A stretch of DNA of 64,000 bases from Calliopsis andreniformis (GCF_051401765.1 NC_135073.1:1922001-1986000), one strand, 5' to 3'; positions 57,401 to 63,139 are shown, counted from the stretch's first letter. Made by a program: numbers and translations. Notes: generated by a model not told the origin, from the sequence alone.

Positions 57401-60400
57401 TAATTTCTCTACTTCTCTGGCTGCCCTTGAAAATCAAGTGCGAACTATCACCACCATAGCTACGTCTACCGCAGGCCATGCACCCAGGTCGCCACCTTTT
57501 CATCGTTACAACGGCAGTGAAAAGAGTAATAGTCCACCAAACGCTGGTGCGCCTTTGGATCTGACACCACGCGCAAACTCGACCCCAGCTGCAGTGGCAT
57601 CGGTATCAACGCCGCCCCCACAAACCACAACACACCACCAACACCCATTCGGGATGTTTGCAGGCCTACTGCAAGCAGTTTCCTCCTCATCGCCGGCTAC
57701 GAGCAGCATAGGAGCCTCGAGCATAAACAGTGTTAGCTCGATGAACGCCATCACTCCCGGCTCCGGTGCCACTGGACCGTTGGCTTCGCTTACCACGTCA
57801 GCCGTGCTAGCTGCCACATCGACCTACAACCCGCTCGGCCTAGCTGTCGGTGGGCCAGCAGGTAGGCGCTGCTAGCATCAGGGCGAGCTGCAGTTCCTGC
57901 TACACCTTCCTGAGATCAATCTGACACGAATCACTGATCCTGACCGCCAGTCTGACTGATTCATCCGCCTTATCCAAGCTGTATATCGACATCCTGTTTG
58001 TGGTGTAGCCGGACCTAGCACTCCCACCCTCCCGCTTGACTCTTTTATGGATACCTTTGTCTTAATACTTCTCTCTATCTATACCTTTGTCACTTTTTTT
58101 CTTCGTTCGAGTCACTTTGTGATATTCTTCAGGAAAACGGAAGATGCAGAATTTATAGGCACAAATCAGTCTTGTATCCAACAGCTTTTGCGTTAAAAAA
58201 AAGTTGATACCTGTGAATGTTTGATAAATAAATAAAACTCTTGGTAAAATTGATTATTGCCTTTACGATTCATTTCACTCCTTCTATCGGATTCTTAGGA
58301 AACTGTGACTCTAACGTTATGTTCGAAATAGTATCGCGGATAAAATAATCGTTTCTAATTTTAAACTTTCGTGCAATAAACGTCTTCCTAACTTTCAAGT
58401 GTTTTACGGTACAGTCGGTCTGCTTTCATAGATTTGTAATAGATATTTCATCACTCAATCAGAGTTATAAATTGCTTTCACAATTGTAGTCTAATGCGGT
58501 AGTATCGGAGCAGAATTATAAAAAACTACAATCTGTTACAGTGCGTGGAAACACCACATGTAACATCTGCTACAAAACATTTGCGTGCAATTCCGCGCTG
58601 GAGATTCATTACCGGAGTCATACAAAGGAGCGACCTTTCAAATGCAGCATTTGCGACAGAGGATTTTCCACGAAGGTAATATAACTGTCTTTGATCGAAT
58701 GGATTCTGTGAATAAAATTAGAGACGCTTCTTCGACCGCAAACAGACATTAGAAGCCGTTATAAGTTCTTCTTTCTTTTGCTAGATGGTATCATGATAAT
58801 TTTATTTCACGTGACATCTAAATAATTATTTTCACTATGAAATTTCATACATATAATTTTTGCGCGCAGTCTTCTCTCACAATTGTTCAAAATCGATGGC
58901 CAAACTGATCTCGTTCAGATTTGGTGGCTACTGTATCTTTGTTTTTCTACGATACTTTCAGAACAATACTTCCGGGCAACAAATATGCATCTGCTCGTCT
59001 CAACCATTGCCCGCTAACAGTTCGATCACTTCGCTCGATTCCCAATATCGATCACCGTGTGCCAGTAATCGAGAGAAACCAAAACGCAGGCGGCGGCAGC
59101 CTGAGGATCGGAAGAACCGGGGGCGGAAAGGAACCGGAGGGGGGCGGGGGCTGACGCCTGTCTATCCTGCCATCCGCCTACCCCCGCTGATGTCGCCCGC
59201 CCTCGGACTTCTACCCTCGGTGCACGGCCTCCTGGTAAGAGCCTGCTAAATTTTAAAGATGACGCAAGAACGATGATAACACCACTGTGTATTTTAAAAA
59301 GCTTTTTACGCTGAGATTTAATCAAACGTAATCTAATTTGAAGTCATAAATTTCCTCGTATGTTTTCTTGCATTTCCTACTACTGTATGTCGTTTCTTCA
59401 GTGTTCATCTGTAAACCATCATCGTATTGCGGTATTCTATCTCTTTTATTACATTTCCTTCTCAAACATTGATTAATATATTGCCTCAGTAGTAGTTAAG
59501 CTTCAAAACATAAGAATTTATGCAGAGTGGTGTAATCGACGAAGTGATTGGACTACCTGAACGGTCGATTCATGATATTTAATAAAAATCATCTTCTTAT
59601 TCACAGGGGAACATGAAGCAGCACATGCTGACTCACAAAATCCGCGACATGCCGCCTCATTTGTTTAGCGACACAAAACCACAGCATCAGCAACCATCTC
59701 AGGAACACGAGACCTCAAGGAGTCCTATGTGCGCCGACGATTCAAGCCTACCGCCACCTCCACCACCGCCGCCACCACCTCCTCCGATGCCTCCAACATC
59801 CATGGAGCAGACTATCCCGGTGAAGAGATCACCTGACGGCGACCTGCCAGCACCAAAGAGGCCAGCCAGTAAGTAATGAAATCGGTCAGAAAAGCGTTCA
59901 GTCTGCTTCTTCATCGAGCACATTTTGACCTGTCCAAGGCTTAGCTTGGCAGACTTAACTCTTCCGCTAACAAATTGCATCTAATCATAAGCTTCTATCG
60001 AAACACGAGAGTAGCATAAACAGCTTCGCTTACTCGCACGCCTGTGCTATTCTATACATTGCTGTTCTCTTTCCGCGTTCCTGATGGCAAATTTGGGCCT
60101 CTTTTCAGCCTTTCGTCTTCTATCTTCCCTGATCGCAGACTTAGCTTCGAATCAAATCCTCCTTGATCGTCGGGATCATGAAGGTTTACTTGAAAAAGCA
60201 GCAACACCGACTTAAACCCTGTGAATGTTGTGTCAGGGCCTGTTTAGCGAAACTGTGTGTGTATTTGCAGGCGTGCCGAGCAAACACTTGTGCCAGATTT
60301 GCAATAAGAATTTCTCCTCATCTTCGGCGCTCCAGATCCATATGAGAACTCACACAGGCGACAAACCGTTCCGATGCACCGTCTGTCAGAAGGCCTTCAC

Positions 60401-61448
60401 CACCAAGGGTAATCTCAAGGTACATACACAATTTTCCCCTCTCTCTTTCTCTCTCTATCTCTTTTTCTCCTGCTGTTCTCGTGTCTCCGAATTTTTCGAG
60501 TTTCTTCACTAACACTTAGCTAGCTGCTACTGCTTGTACTAACGCCAACGCGTAACGTACAATACCGCAAGCTCGATGAAAGATCAGCGTGACTATCGAA
60601 CTTGAATAGGTCGATTGAACGAGTCGAATTTTTCGTCCTCAGGTGCACATGGGCACTCATATGTGGACCAATGGAGCCTCTCGTCGAGGACGCCGAATGT
60701 CGCTGGATCTTCCTCCCCTTCCCATCACGCCCAAGGACTCGGAGTTCCTTCAGCGGCGGCCGGATCTCTTTTACCCGTATCTACCCGCGCCGTTCCTTAA
60801 TGGTGTACAACAGAAAGTAAGTAATCATCGTCGAACATTCTTTTATCACGGCTGCCTCGAATCCTACAATACAATAATTCTAATTTCGAAATGTTGATTT
60901 ATTGAATTCTCTGTATCATCTTTCATGTAGAAAAGTCACTGTAGAAAATTTTCAAATTCAAGAGTGACTAACAACCACCCTTTATTTCGTTTTTATAGGT
61001 AATTGTCCCCGAATAAACTTAACCAGACGGCGTGCATTACTTACAGCTGAACGAGATCTCGGTGATCCAAAGTAACAATGGGTTATCGAGTCATTCGGTG
61101 GCCAGTGGAAAATATGCGGGCCTATTCGGCTCGGTGTACGCAGCCGGGACTGGATTCCCTCTGGACAAGCAGCCCATGGTAGGAAGCAGCAACGGACCCC
61201 TGATCGACGCGAAAGCTTCGATCCCGTCCGGGTCTATGCTCTTCCAGACGCCATCGCCGTCCCATTCGCCCGGCACTCCGTCGTCCAACAGTAGTAATCA
61301 AAATTCCAGTATTCCCACGTGGACAGGTGACGCTCTTCAACATCACTTCGACAGGGAGACCCCCAGCAGGTCGGAGAGCAACTCAACGCCACCATCCGCC
61401 CGGCTCACGCCACCTCCGCCAACCAGAGGCGAAGGCCTGGCTACGTGA
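12878..61448 (+). CDS. spalt: Spalt (SALL-family) zinc-finger transcription factor, seven coding exons
   Basis: Joining 12878-12980, 54472-57861, 58542-58675, 59607-59868, 60271-60419, 60643-60816 and 61047-61448 gives 4614 nt, or 1537 residues plus stop, with matching phase at all six GT-AG junctions. The protein opens with MSRRKQAR, the SALL motif known in vertebrates to recruit the NuRD corepressor. Next come an acidic stretch (about 68-100), a Gln-rich segment (about 133-208; in this family it mediates dimerisation) and a conserved helix (about 322-354). C2H2 fingers follow as a pair (Cys381-His429), a triple (Cys792-His872), a pair (Cys1171-His1219) and a pair (Cys1304-His1352). This 2+3+2+2 order is the SALL layout; the N-terminal C2HC finger of vertebrate SALL is not seen. 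PENLS (522 and 665) and PLDLT (1062) resemble CtBP-type motifs, and IKLE (K568) and IKEE (K943) resemble SUMO sites; these roles are inferred. Family role: nuclear sequence-specific repressor patterning wing, eye, trachea and nervous system. Whether it corresponds to salm, salr or a single ancestral copy cannot be told here. Confidence 0.93.
12990..18080. other. AT-rich proximal part of intron 1
   Basis: Mostly AT-rich. A minus-strand ATG-initiated frame of 137 codons (15361-15774) and another of 93 codons (13689-13970) are the only notable open frames; neither is recognised. A slightly GC-richer patch lies at about 17040-17360. I see no repeats or RNA genes. Confidence 0.55.
15361..15774 (-). 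CDS. Orphan ORF of 137 codons antisense within intron 1 (doubtful)
   Basis: The frame starts at a real ATG (MYSTMLKDL) and its first 25 residues include a hydrophobic run ([12 protein letters not shown]) that could be a signal anchor. The remainder is Ser/Thr/Lys/Arg-rich with no motif I know. It lies in AT-rich DNA, where a frame this long is somewhat unusual but not beyond chance given the number of frames scanned. No splice or promoter evidence supports it. More likely chance than a gene. Confidence 0.12.
   Translation of the reverse strand: MYSTMLKDLSPILSIAALLIIIFKSRGMKEITRCIFSTNNCSLFSKNLIEGRSFIVLNLLNRLISRSTLSKKPRRIAFQSGSFETTTLVSATSLERQFLIQTTKNNENNMSVQKGIATTVYVLKRREIIAKYSQDRL
18090..19560. 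promoter_or_regulatory. Intron 1 island, mixed GC
   Basis: GC-richer blocks at about 18100-18260 and 18880-19530 stand out within AT-rich sequence. They contain many CpGs (for example GCGCGCGATGCGG near 18128) and no convincing open frame. Candidate enhancer DNA by composition only. Confidence 0.25.
19571..20049. mobile_element. Inverted-repeat element, copy A (MITE-like)
   Basis: The left block (19571-19619) and right block (19999-20049) are imperfect inverted repeats of about 50 bp; both contain an AAATGGC/AAATGTGG-like core followed by GTTCTTCAA or ATTCTTCAAC and CATCGAT. The interior has no open frame. Related copies lie at 21738-21942, 39066-39283 and 4169-4220, so this is a small dispersed non-autonomous element family, probably a DNA-transposon relic. 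No clear target-site duplication was seen. Confidence 0.6.
20400..20940. promoter_or_regulatory. Intron 1 island
   Basis: A 540-bp GC-richer block ending with a homeodomain-like GATAATCCGGATAATTA cluster near 20923-20940. Overlapping open frames on both strands make coding unlikely. Candidate enhancer. Confidence 0.25.
21738..21942. mobile_element. Inverted-repeat element, copy B (internally deleted)
   Basis: The stretch 21798-21942 matches the reverse complement of the left part of copy A (19571-19715), and 21738-21767 matches the reverse complement of its right part (near 19999-20026). The central 250 bp or so of copy A is absent. Internal deletion with both ends kept is typical of non-autonomous DNA elements. 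Confidence 0.55.
22281..22324. repeat. Two-unit tandem repeat, 25-bp period
   Basis: GAATGAATTCGGTAAAATT occurs at 22281-22299 and again at 22306-22324, a 19-bp identical core with a 25-bp period. Confidence 0.9.
24785..24990. promoter_or_regulatory. Intron 1 island with homeodomain-type sites
   Basis: A compact 200-bp block with several CpGs and a dense group of homeodomain-like words (TTTATGATAA, GCAATTATCGATT, TTCATTAG, TTGATTAATCG). It is flanked by plain AT-rich DNA. Hox or Hox/Exd input into spalt is known in insects, which makes this a sensible enhancer candidate; binding is not shown. Confidence 0.3.
25000..26180. other. AT-rich stretch of intron 1
   Basis: I see no gene, repeat or compositional island here. 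Confidence 0.6.
26190..27590. promoter_or_regulatory. Intron 1 island, about 1.4 kb
   Basis: GC-richer throughout, highest at 26690-27500, with many CpGs. The + strand frame of 156 codons here starts at GTG, overlaps other open frames and has no recognisable domain, so I read it as a composition artefact. Candidate regulatory block. Confidence 0.28.
27600..29270. other. AT-rich stretch with CACGTG palindrome cluster
   Basis: AT-rich DNA. The only structure I see is the group of ACACGTGT-type palindromes at 28514-28833, listed separately. Confidence 0.55.
28514..28833. repeat. Cluster of CACGTG-centred palindromes
   Basis: CACGTG occurs at 28518-28523, 28750-28755 and 28825-28830, each inside a longer palindrome (ATTACACGTGTAAT at the last). 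Several half-sites (TACACG/CGTGTA) lie between them. The surrounding DNA is very AT-rich, so CpG-centred hexamers should be rare. bHLH (Myc, clock-type) E-box array or a palindromic repeat relic are both possible. Confidence 0.5.
29280..30990. promoter_or_regulatory. Intron 1 islands at 29280-30240 and 30440-30990
   Basis: Two GC-richer blocks, parts of which are open on both strands at once (117-150 codons on -, 108 on +). Overlap of several long frames suggests composition and not coding. Candidate enhancer or buried promoter DNA. Confidence 0.27.
31000..31850. other. AT-rich stretch of intron 1
   Basis: Nothing recognised; no repeat or open frame of note. Confidence 0.6.
31860..33500. promoter_or_regulatory. 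Intron 1 islands at 31860-32200 and 32640-33500
   Basis: The second block is among the GC-richest in the intron, with GGGGCC-type runs and a CGATCGG palindrome. Antisense frames of 176 codons on - and 119-125 on + overlap each other. No family recognised. Candidate regulatory island. Confidence 0.28.
33510..34610. other. AT-rich stretch of intron 1
   Basis: No gene or repeat seen; an 87-codon open frame at 33959-34222 has no recognisable content. Confidence 0.55.
34620..35480. promoter_or_regulatory. Intron 1 islands at 34620-34975 and 35210-35480
   Basis: Short GC-richer blocks with alternating CGCACGCACGCG runs near 34875-34920. No convincing coding frame. Candidate regulatory DNA. Confidence 0.22.
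35490..37150. other. AT-rich, T-rich stretch of intron 1
   Basis: T-rich on the + strand at 35480-35800. It looks like decayed non-coding sequence; I could not recognise an element. Confidence 0.45.
37160..38200. promoter_or_regulatory. Intron 1 island, about 1 kb
   Basis: GC-richer block with frames open on both strands (114 codons on +, 76 and 64 on -). No family recognised. Candidate enhancer island. Confidence 0.27.
38210..39060. other. AT-rich stretch of intron 1
   Basis: Contains a poly(A) run near 38517-38529 and nothing else of note. Confidence 0.55.
39066..39283. mobile_element. Inverted-repeat element family, copy C (interior only)
   Basis: Over about 220 bp this aligns by eye, in the same orientation, with 19745-19990 of copy A: shared blocks include ATCTGTGG, TCATATTTTC, GAGATCTA, AGAAAGAAG and TTTTGCCTTA. 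Terminal blocks are not evident, so the copy is truncated or diverged. Confidence 0.6.
39600..40700. promoter_or_regulatory. Intron 1 island with an extreme GC burst
   Basis: The block contains a 50-bp burst of GCGCGGCGCG-type sequence at 39728-39774, the most GC-rich stretch of the intron, followed by 900 bp of CpG-containing DNA. This could mark a CpG-rich alternative promoter or a structural element. Open frames here are short and unrecognised. Confidence 0.32.
40887..41087. mobile_element. Small element with imperfect terminal inverted repeats
   Basis: The left end (40887-40910) carries TACGTTAA followed by CCCCAGTACCT. The right end (41060-41087), read in reverse complement, carries TACGTTAA and then, after a short insertion, CCCAATACCT. 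The 200-bp size, AT-rich non-coding interior and inverted ends fit a MITE relic. No target-site duplication was identified. Confidence 0.35.
41190..42900. promoter_or_regulatory. Intron 1 islands at 41190-41560 and 42150-42900
   Basis: The first block has a NotI-type GCGGCCGC, an HMG/Sox-like ACATTGTTCTC and an Abd-B-like TTTATAC within 80 bp (41350-41425). The second is a GC-richer 750-bp block. Both are candidate enhancers by composition and motif content only. The sequence between them is AT-rich and unremarkable. Confidence 0.27.
42910..44760. other. AT-rich stretch of intron 1
   Basis: No island or repeat recognised. A minus-strand 88-codon frame (43841-44107) has no recognisable domain. 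Confidence 0.55.
44770..46330. promoter_or_regulatory. Intron 1 islands at 44770-45160 and 45480-46330
   Basis: GC-richer blocks; the first is open for 117 codons on the minus strand without recognised content. Candidate regulatory DNA. Confidence 0.25.
46350..47430. other. AT-rich stretch of intron 1
   Basis: Nothing recognised. Confidence 0.6.
47440..47650. promoter_or_regulatory. Compact island with homeodomain and TCF-type sites
   Basis: Within 150 bp lie GCAATTATCG (47505-47514), GCATTAATCG (47531-47540), CATTGGACATTGCCAAT and a TCF/Pangolin-type GATCAAAG (47585-47592). The grouping of homeodomain and Wnt-effector words in a short GC-richer block is what a developmental enhancer looks like. 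Motifs this short also occur by chance. Confidence 0.32.
47660..49360. other. AT-rich stretch of intron 1
   Basis: Contains a direct repeat of TATGTACTTTGAT (48685-48697 and 48713-48725, 28-bp period) and otherwise plain AT-rich DNA. Confidence 0.6.
49370..51760. promoter_or_regulatory. Large GC-rich region of distal intron 1, possible internal promoter
   Basis: GC-richer blocks at 49480-50290 and 50580-51700. The second contains a CCG trinucleotide run (51418-51482) and dense CpG near 51040-51330, about 3 kb before the big coding exon. The poly-Pro and poly-Ala frames across the CCG run are artefacts of the repeat. The region resembles the spalt leader in composition, so an alternative first exon is possible, though no spliced coding start was found. 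Confidence 0.33.
51418..51482. repeat. CCG/CCA trinucleotide repeat
   Basis: Imperfect CCG, CCA and CTG units pass into at least ten uninterrupted CCG units. Such runs are prone to length change. Confidence 0.85.
52058..52429 (-). CDS. Orphan ORF of 123 codons antisense within intron 1 (doubtful)
   Basis: The frame begins at an ATG ([10 protein letters not shown]) and ends at TAG. The composition is mixed and protein-like, without low-complexity runs, and GC is higher than in the AT-rich DNA on its downstream side. I recognise no domain. Possibilities are a taxon-restricted gene, a retroposed fragment or chance. No promoter or splice evidence. Confidence 0.15.
   Translation of the reverse strand: MVLAQTALASAKIRRTNSVEHPVTQHAMQVVAPGVQTRGNSLGSFPQSSNLLQVKSRRTFSAQLRNILGTIVLGPWHKLSCLTFVESATLGLQMIYCSVNHKHETSCSSTKDSEILGLVTMRK
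52440..53190. other. AT-rich stretch of intron 1
   Basis: Nothing recognised. Confidence 0.55.
53200..54170. promoter_or_regulatory. GC-richer island just before exon 2
   Basis: A CpG-containing block ending 300 bp before the large coding exon. An initiator-like TCAGTT lies at 53548-53553. A transcript starting here could use an internal start in exon 2 and would lack the MSRRKQAR repression motif. Supported only by composition and position. The remaining 54180-54471 is AT-rich. Confidence 0.27.
54472..57861 (+). CDS. spalt: spalt coding exon 2 (large exon with first five zinc fingers)
   Basis: The 3390-nt exon follows a TTTCAG acceptor ending at 54471 and adds two bases to complete Arg35. 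It encodes residues 35-1164 and the first base of 1165. Contents in order: REENDF and a Gly run, an acidic tract, the Gln-rich domain, Ser/Thr/Pro-rich linkers, the first finger pair (C381, C384, H397, H401; C409, C412, H425, H429), a Pro/His-rich block and a Glu-rich block. Then comes the triple finger (C792, C795, H808, H812; C820, C823, H836, H840; C852, C855, H868, H872), a second acidic/Gln region and a Ser/Ala/Thr-rich tail. The HTGERPFKC linker occurs in both arrays. The donor at 57862 (CAG|GTAGGC) is weaker than consensus, and read-through stops after four codons at 57873-57875. Confidence 0.93.
57862..58541 (+). other. spalt: spalt intron 2 with possible intronic poly(A) signals
   Basis: A 680-bp phase-1 intron (GTAGGC donor, TTACAG acceptor). 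It contains two overlapping AATAAA hexamers at 58227-58232 and 58231-58236, about 350 bp past the in-frame stop at 57873-57875. Confidence 0.85.
58542..58675 (+). CDS. spalt: spalt coding exon 3 (first part of third finger cluster)
   Basis: The exon follows TGTTACAG and begins with TG, completing Val1165. It encodes residues 1166-1209: one full C2H2 finger (C1171, C1174, H1187, H1191), the linker HTKERPFKC, and the Cys half of the next finger (C1199, C1202), ending in FSTK. HTKERPF in place of HTGERPF is typical of the third SALL finger pair. The donor AAG|GTAATA at 58676 leaves phase 0, so the finger is completed by exon 4. Confidence 0.92.
58676..59606 (+). other. spalt: spalt intron 3 with an in-phase open segment
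   Basis: A 931-bp phase-0 intron. Its middle (58962-59234) is GC-rich and open in phase 0 between a CTTTCAG acceptor and a CTG|GTAAGA donor; see findings. Confidence 0.85.
58962..59234 (+). CDS. spalt: Possible cassette exon of spalt (91 codons, phase 0-0)
   Basis: The segment lies between a pyrimidine-rich acceptor (TACGATACTTTCAG, AG at 58960-58961) and a GTAAGA donor at 59235. Its length of 273 nt is divisible by three, and it has no stop in the phase needed to join exons 3 and 4. It would encode a Ser/Thr start, a strongly basic middle ([18 protein letters not shown]) and a Pro/Leu-rich end. Inclusion would separate FSTK from GNMKQH and so break the second finger of the third pair. It could equally be chance in a GC-rich patch. 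Confidence 0.22.
59607..59868 (+). CDS. spalt: spalt coding exon 4 (end of third finger pair, poly-Pro linker)
   Basis: After TTCACAG the frame opens with [16 protein letters not shown], the conserved completion of the finger begun in exon 3 (H1215, H1219). The exon covers residues 1210-1296 plus one base. It contains a His/Gln/Ser linker, an uninterrupted run of Pro codons (about 59752-59785) and a basic PVKRS...PAPKRPA segment that may serve nuclear import (inference). The donor at 59869 is a perfect GTAAGT; without splicing, translation would end two codons later at TAA 59874-59876. Confidence 0.9.
59869..60270 (+). other. spalt: spalt intron 4
   Basis: A 402-bp phase-1 intron with GTAAGT donor and TATTTGCAG acceptor. 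Nothing else seen in it. Confidence 0.88.
60271..60419 (+). CDS. spalt: spalt coding exon 5 (fourth finger pair, first part)
   Basis: The exon follows TATTTGCAG and completes Ser1297. It encodes [10 protein letters not shown] and the rest of one C2H2 finger (C1304, C1307, H1320, H1324), the linker HTGDKPFRC, and the Cys half of the next (C1332, C1335) through TTKGNLK. The split before the His pair, between GNLK and VHMGTH, repeats the pattern of exons 3 and 4, as expected if the finger pairs arose by duplication. Donor AAG|GTACAT at 60420, phase 0. Confidence 0.92.
60420..60642 (+). other. spalt: spalt intron 5
   Basis: A 223-bp phase-0 intron with GTACAT donor and CCTCAG acceptor. It has a CT-rich tract (60432-60465) near its start. 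Confidence 0.88.
60643..60816 (+). CDS. spalt: spalt coding exon 6 (end of fourth finger pair, GRRMSLDLP motif)
   Basis: After CCTCAG the exon reads [11 protein letters not shown] and then [12 protein letters not shown], the SALL signature that follows the last zinc finger (H1348, H1352). It encodes residues 1347-1404, ending FLNGVQQK. The donor at 60817 is a perfect GTAAGT in phase 0. Together with exon 5 this is the C-terminal pair that completes the nine-finger array. Confidence 0.92.
60817..61046 (+). other. spalt: spalt intron 6 with alternative acceptor
   Basis: A 230-bp phase-0 intron with GTAAGT donor. Besides the chosen acceptor (AG 61045-61046) a stronger-looking one with a T-rich tract ends at 60997-60998. 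Confidence 0.82.
61047..61448 (+). CDS. spalt: spalt coding exon 7 (C-terminal tail and stop)
   Basis: Splicing at CTTACAG (AG at 61045-61046) joins QQK to LNEISVIQ, which continues the conserved block after the last finger. The exon encodes 133 residues, Ser/Pro/Thr-rich ([16 protein letters not shown]), ending TRGEGLAT with TGA at 61446-61448. An upstream acceptor with AG at 60997-60998 is also plausible but gives VIVPE then a stop. I chose 61047 because it keeps the conserved reading frame. Confidence 0.86.
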   Translation: MNEISVIQSNNGLSSHSVASGKYAGLFGSVYAAGTGFPLDKQPMVGSSNGPLIDAKASIPSGSMLFQTPSPSHSPGTPSSNSSNQNSSIPTWTGDALQHHFDRETPSRSESNSTPPSARLTPPPPTRGEGLAT

Positions 61449-61770
61449 AGTTCAATCGATACATATCTTCTCTCTACAAAGTTCCACGCGTTCGCGAACT
61501 AAACTCCGGCATGGCTCACCAGAGAGATGATGTAGACTCGGAAGAAAGTGTTTAAGTACATCCGAGCCGAAGGACTCAGGAACCCAAGTCCATCGACATA
61601 TCCCTCCTGACACCTAAAGCCAGCAGACACCATGTTCCTATTGTCACACTAGTCTTAAACAAGTTAAAAAGGACCGATGGGCCCGACAGCTGGAGGTCCC
61701 ACCGTCAGCGGATGTGAGTTTCTGTCTGCAGAACACCCGCGACGTGATTTCTTACGAGGGTCCGACGGAC

Positions 61771-61860
61771 ACGACGTCTAGACTGAATCATCGGGGCCGC
61801 GAACACGTGACGTCGTGACGCCTAGACTGAGCCGTTCGGGCCACAAGACACGTGGCGTCG
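61771..61860. repeat. 45-bp tandem duplication in the 3' UTR
   Basis: Two diverged units (61771-61815 and 61816-61860) share CTAGACTGA, CGGGGCC/CGGGCC and a CACGTG followed by ACGTCG or GCGTCG. CACGTG lies at 61804-61809 and 61849-61854. A partial third unit (CGACGTCT) follows. Confidence 0.75.
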
Positions 61861-61949
61861 CGACGTCTCTGCCCCCCTATATATTTTGACCGTCCATGCG
61901 CGACAGTGATGGTCACTTCATTTAGGTTATCTTACGTTATAAATATATG

Positions 61950-62077
61950 TAGGGTGTCTCATTTAACTTGACTACACTGCCGTCGTCGTTGCCGCTAACA
62001 CATTACGATAAGGAATTAGTAACCGTTAACGGCATTGGAGACATTCAGGGATCGCTGGAGTTACGTGATACACCCTA
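61950..62077. mobile_element. 128-bp element with terminal inverted repeats
   Basis: The left end TAGGGTGTCTCA matches the reverse complement of the right end (TGATACACCCTA) at 11 of 12 positions. The interior is non-coding. No target-site duplication is evident. It sits in the presumed 3' UTR of spalt. Confidence 0.5.
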
Positions 62078-62114
62078 AAGAAAAGATATAAATATATACA
62101 TAAAAAGAGAAAGA

Positions 62115-62138
62115 TATATATATATATATATATACATA
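62115..62138. repeat. AT microsatellite
   Basis: An alternating TA run in the presumed 3' UTR, followed by CATACATATATAAATATG. Confidence 0.85.
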
Positions 62139-62340
62139 CATATATAAATATGAAACGTTATATTGGTGCGAAGGGGTATGAGTGCGCGAGTTGTATACAC
62201 GTGCGAGTACATGCGTCGCTTCCCTTTTTCGAGACGGTTGTTTTTAAAAATTTAGAGGCGGATCCGGCAACGCCCCTCACTGTGATACGAGAGGAGCAGC
62301 CTGCAATCATTTAAACCAATGTACTTATACTTTGTATCAT

Positions 62341-62372
<32 letters not shown>
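62341..62372. repeat. ATT trinucleotide microsatellite
   Basis: About ten uninterrupted ATT/TTA units in the presumed 3' UTR. Confidence 0.9.
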
Positions 62373-62373
<1 letters not shown>

Positions 62374-63097
62374 TACACATGCCGTACAGCCTGCATTGCA
62401 ATGTGTCCCGTCGTTTTGTGTAATGGAAAAATAGCCGACATTGTCTTGTGTTCCCCGAACCCCATCAATTTCAACTTTTTTCCCGAGTAAAACGTCAGTA
62501 AACTGCTGCTCGGAAGAAATTCAACTTAATTTTTTTAGAATACAGTGTTTCGTTACTAGTAACATTACCGCTAATTATTTAAGTGGAAAAACAGATTGTT
62601 GTTTCGTTTCACGTTACTGCATGTATAATTAGCTACACAATTTACTAGCGTGAAAAGTATGATTTTCTCTACCTTCAGCCTTCTCTTTGATCGTATGATG
62701 CGTAAAATTTTCTCTAAAGCGTCTTATGTTATGGAGACATATAAGTGTTGAATTTTTTTCAAACATTAACAAATGTTTTCATAAATTGTTTGTAGGACAT
62801 CAAGACATTTCTAACAGAAAATACACATACTTTTTGTTAACAATTCAATTTTAATCGTTTTATGGTCAAATGTTTATTCGATACTAGAGTTGCGCATCAT
62901 GTGACAAGAAAAAACCAAATAAGAGGCTAAATTTGTTTTAACGACGAATCATATGCACTAATTATACTCGCAGACCTATTAAGTAATGAATTATTGAAAC
63001 CTGTATAAATAATTTATTCGTTATTTATTATGTATGTACGTGAAAGCCGAAATTAGGAAAAATTTATTGGTCATAAAGCACATTACGTCCACAAAAA

Positions 63098-63111
63098 ATT
63101 AAAATAATAAA
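63098..63111 (+). terminator. spalt: Candidate spalt poly(A) signals
   Basis: ATTAAA (63098-63103) and AATAAA (63106-63111) lie together about 1.65 kb after the stop, followed within 30 bp by a T-rich stretch. Position fits a 3' end; cleavage is not shown. Confidence 0.4.
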
Positions 63112-63139
63112 ATCATTTGAACACGTATTTTCGTTAACA

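Larger units (their letters stand above)
61449..63130 (+). other. spalt: spalt 3' UTR (extent inferred)
   Basis: The DNA after the stop is GC-rich to about 61900, then AT-rich. ATTAAA at 63098-63103 and AATAAA at 63106-63111 are the first good poly(A) signals; another AATAAA lies at 63800-63805. It contains the tandem duplication, the terminal-inverted-repeat element and the microsatellites listed separately. Confidence 0.5.

Noticed and set aside
55420..57817. Shorter frames on both strands across the large exon
   Set aside because: Shadows of spalt exon 2, whose frame encodes conserved zinc fingers.
59869..59876. Stop codon two codons past exon 4
   Set aside because: It lies beyond a perfect GTAAGT donor; splicing to exon 5 restores the fourth finger pair, so it is intronic.
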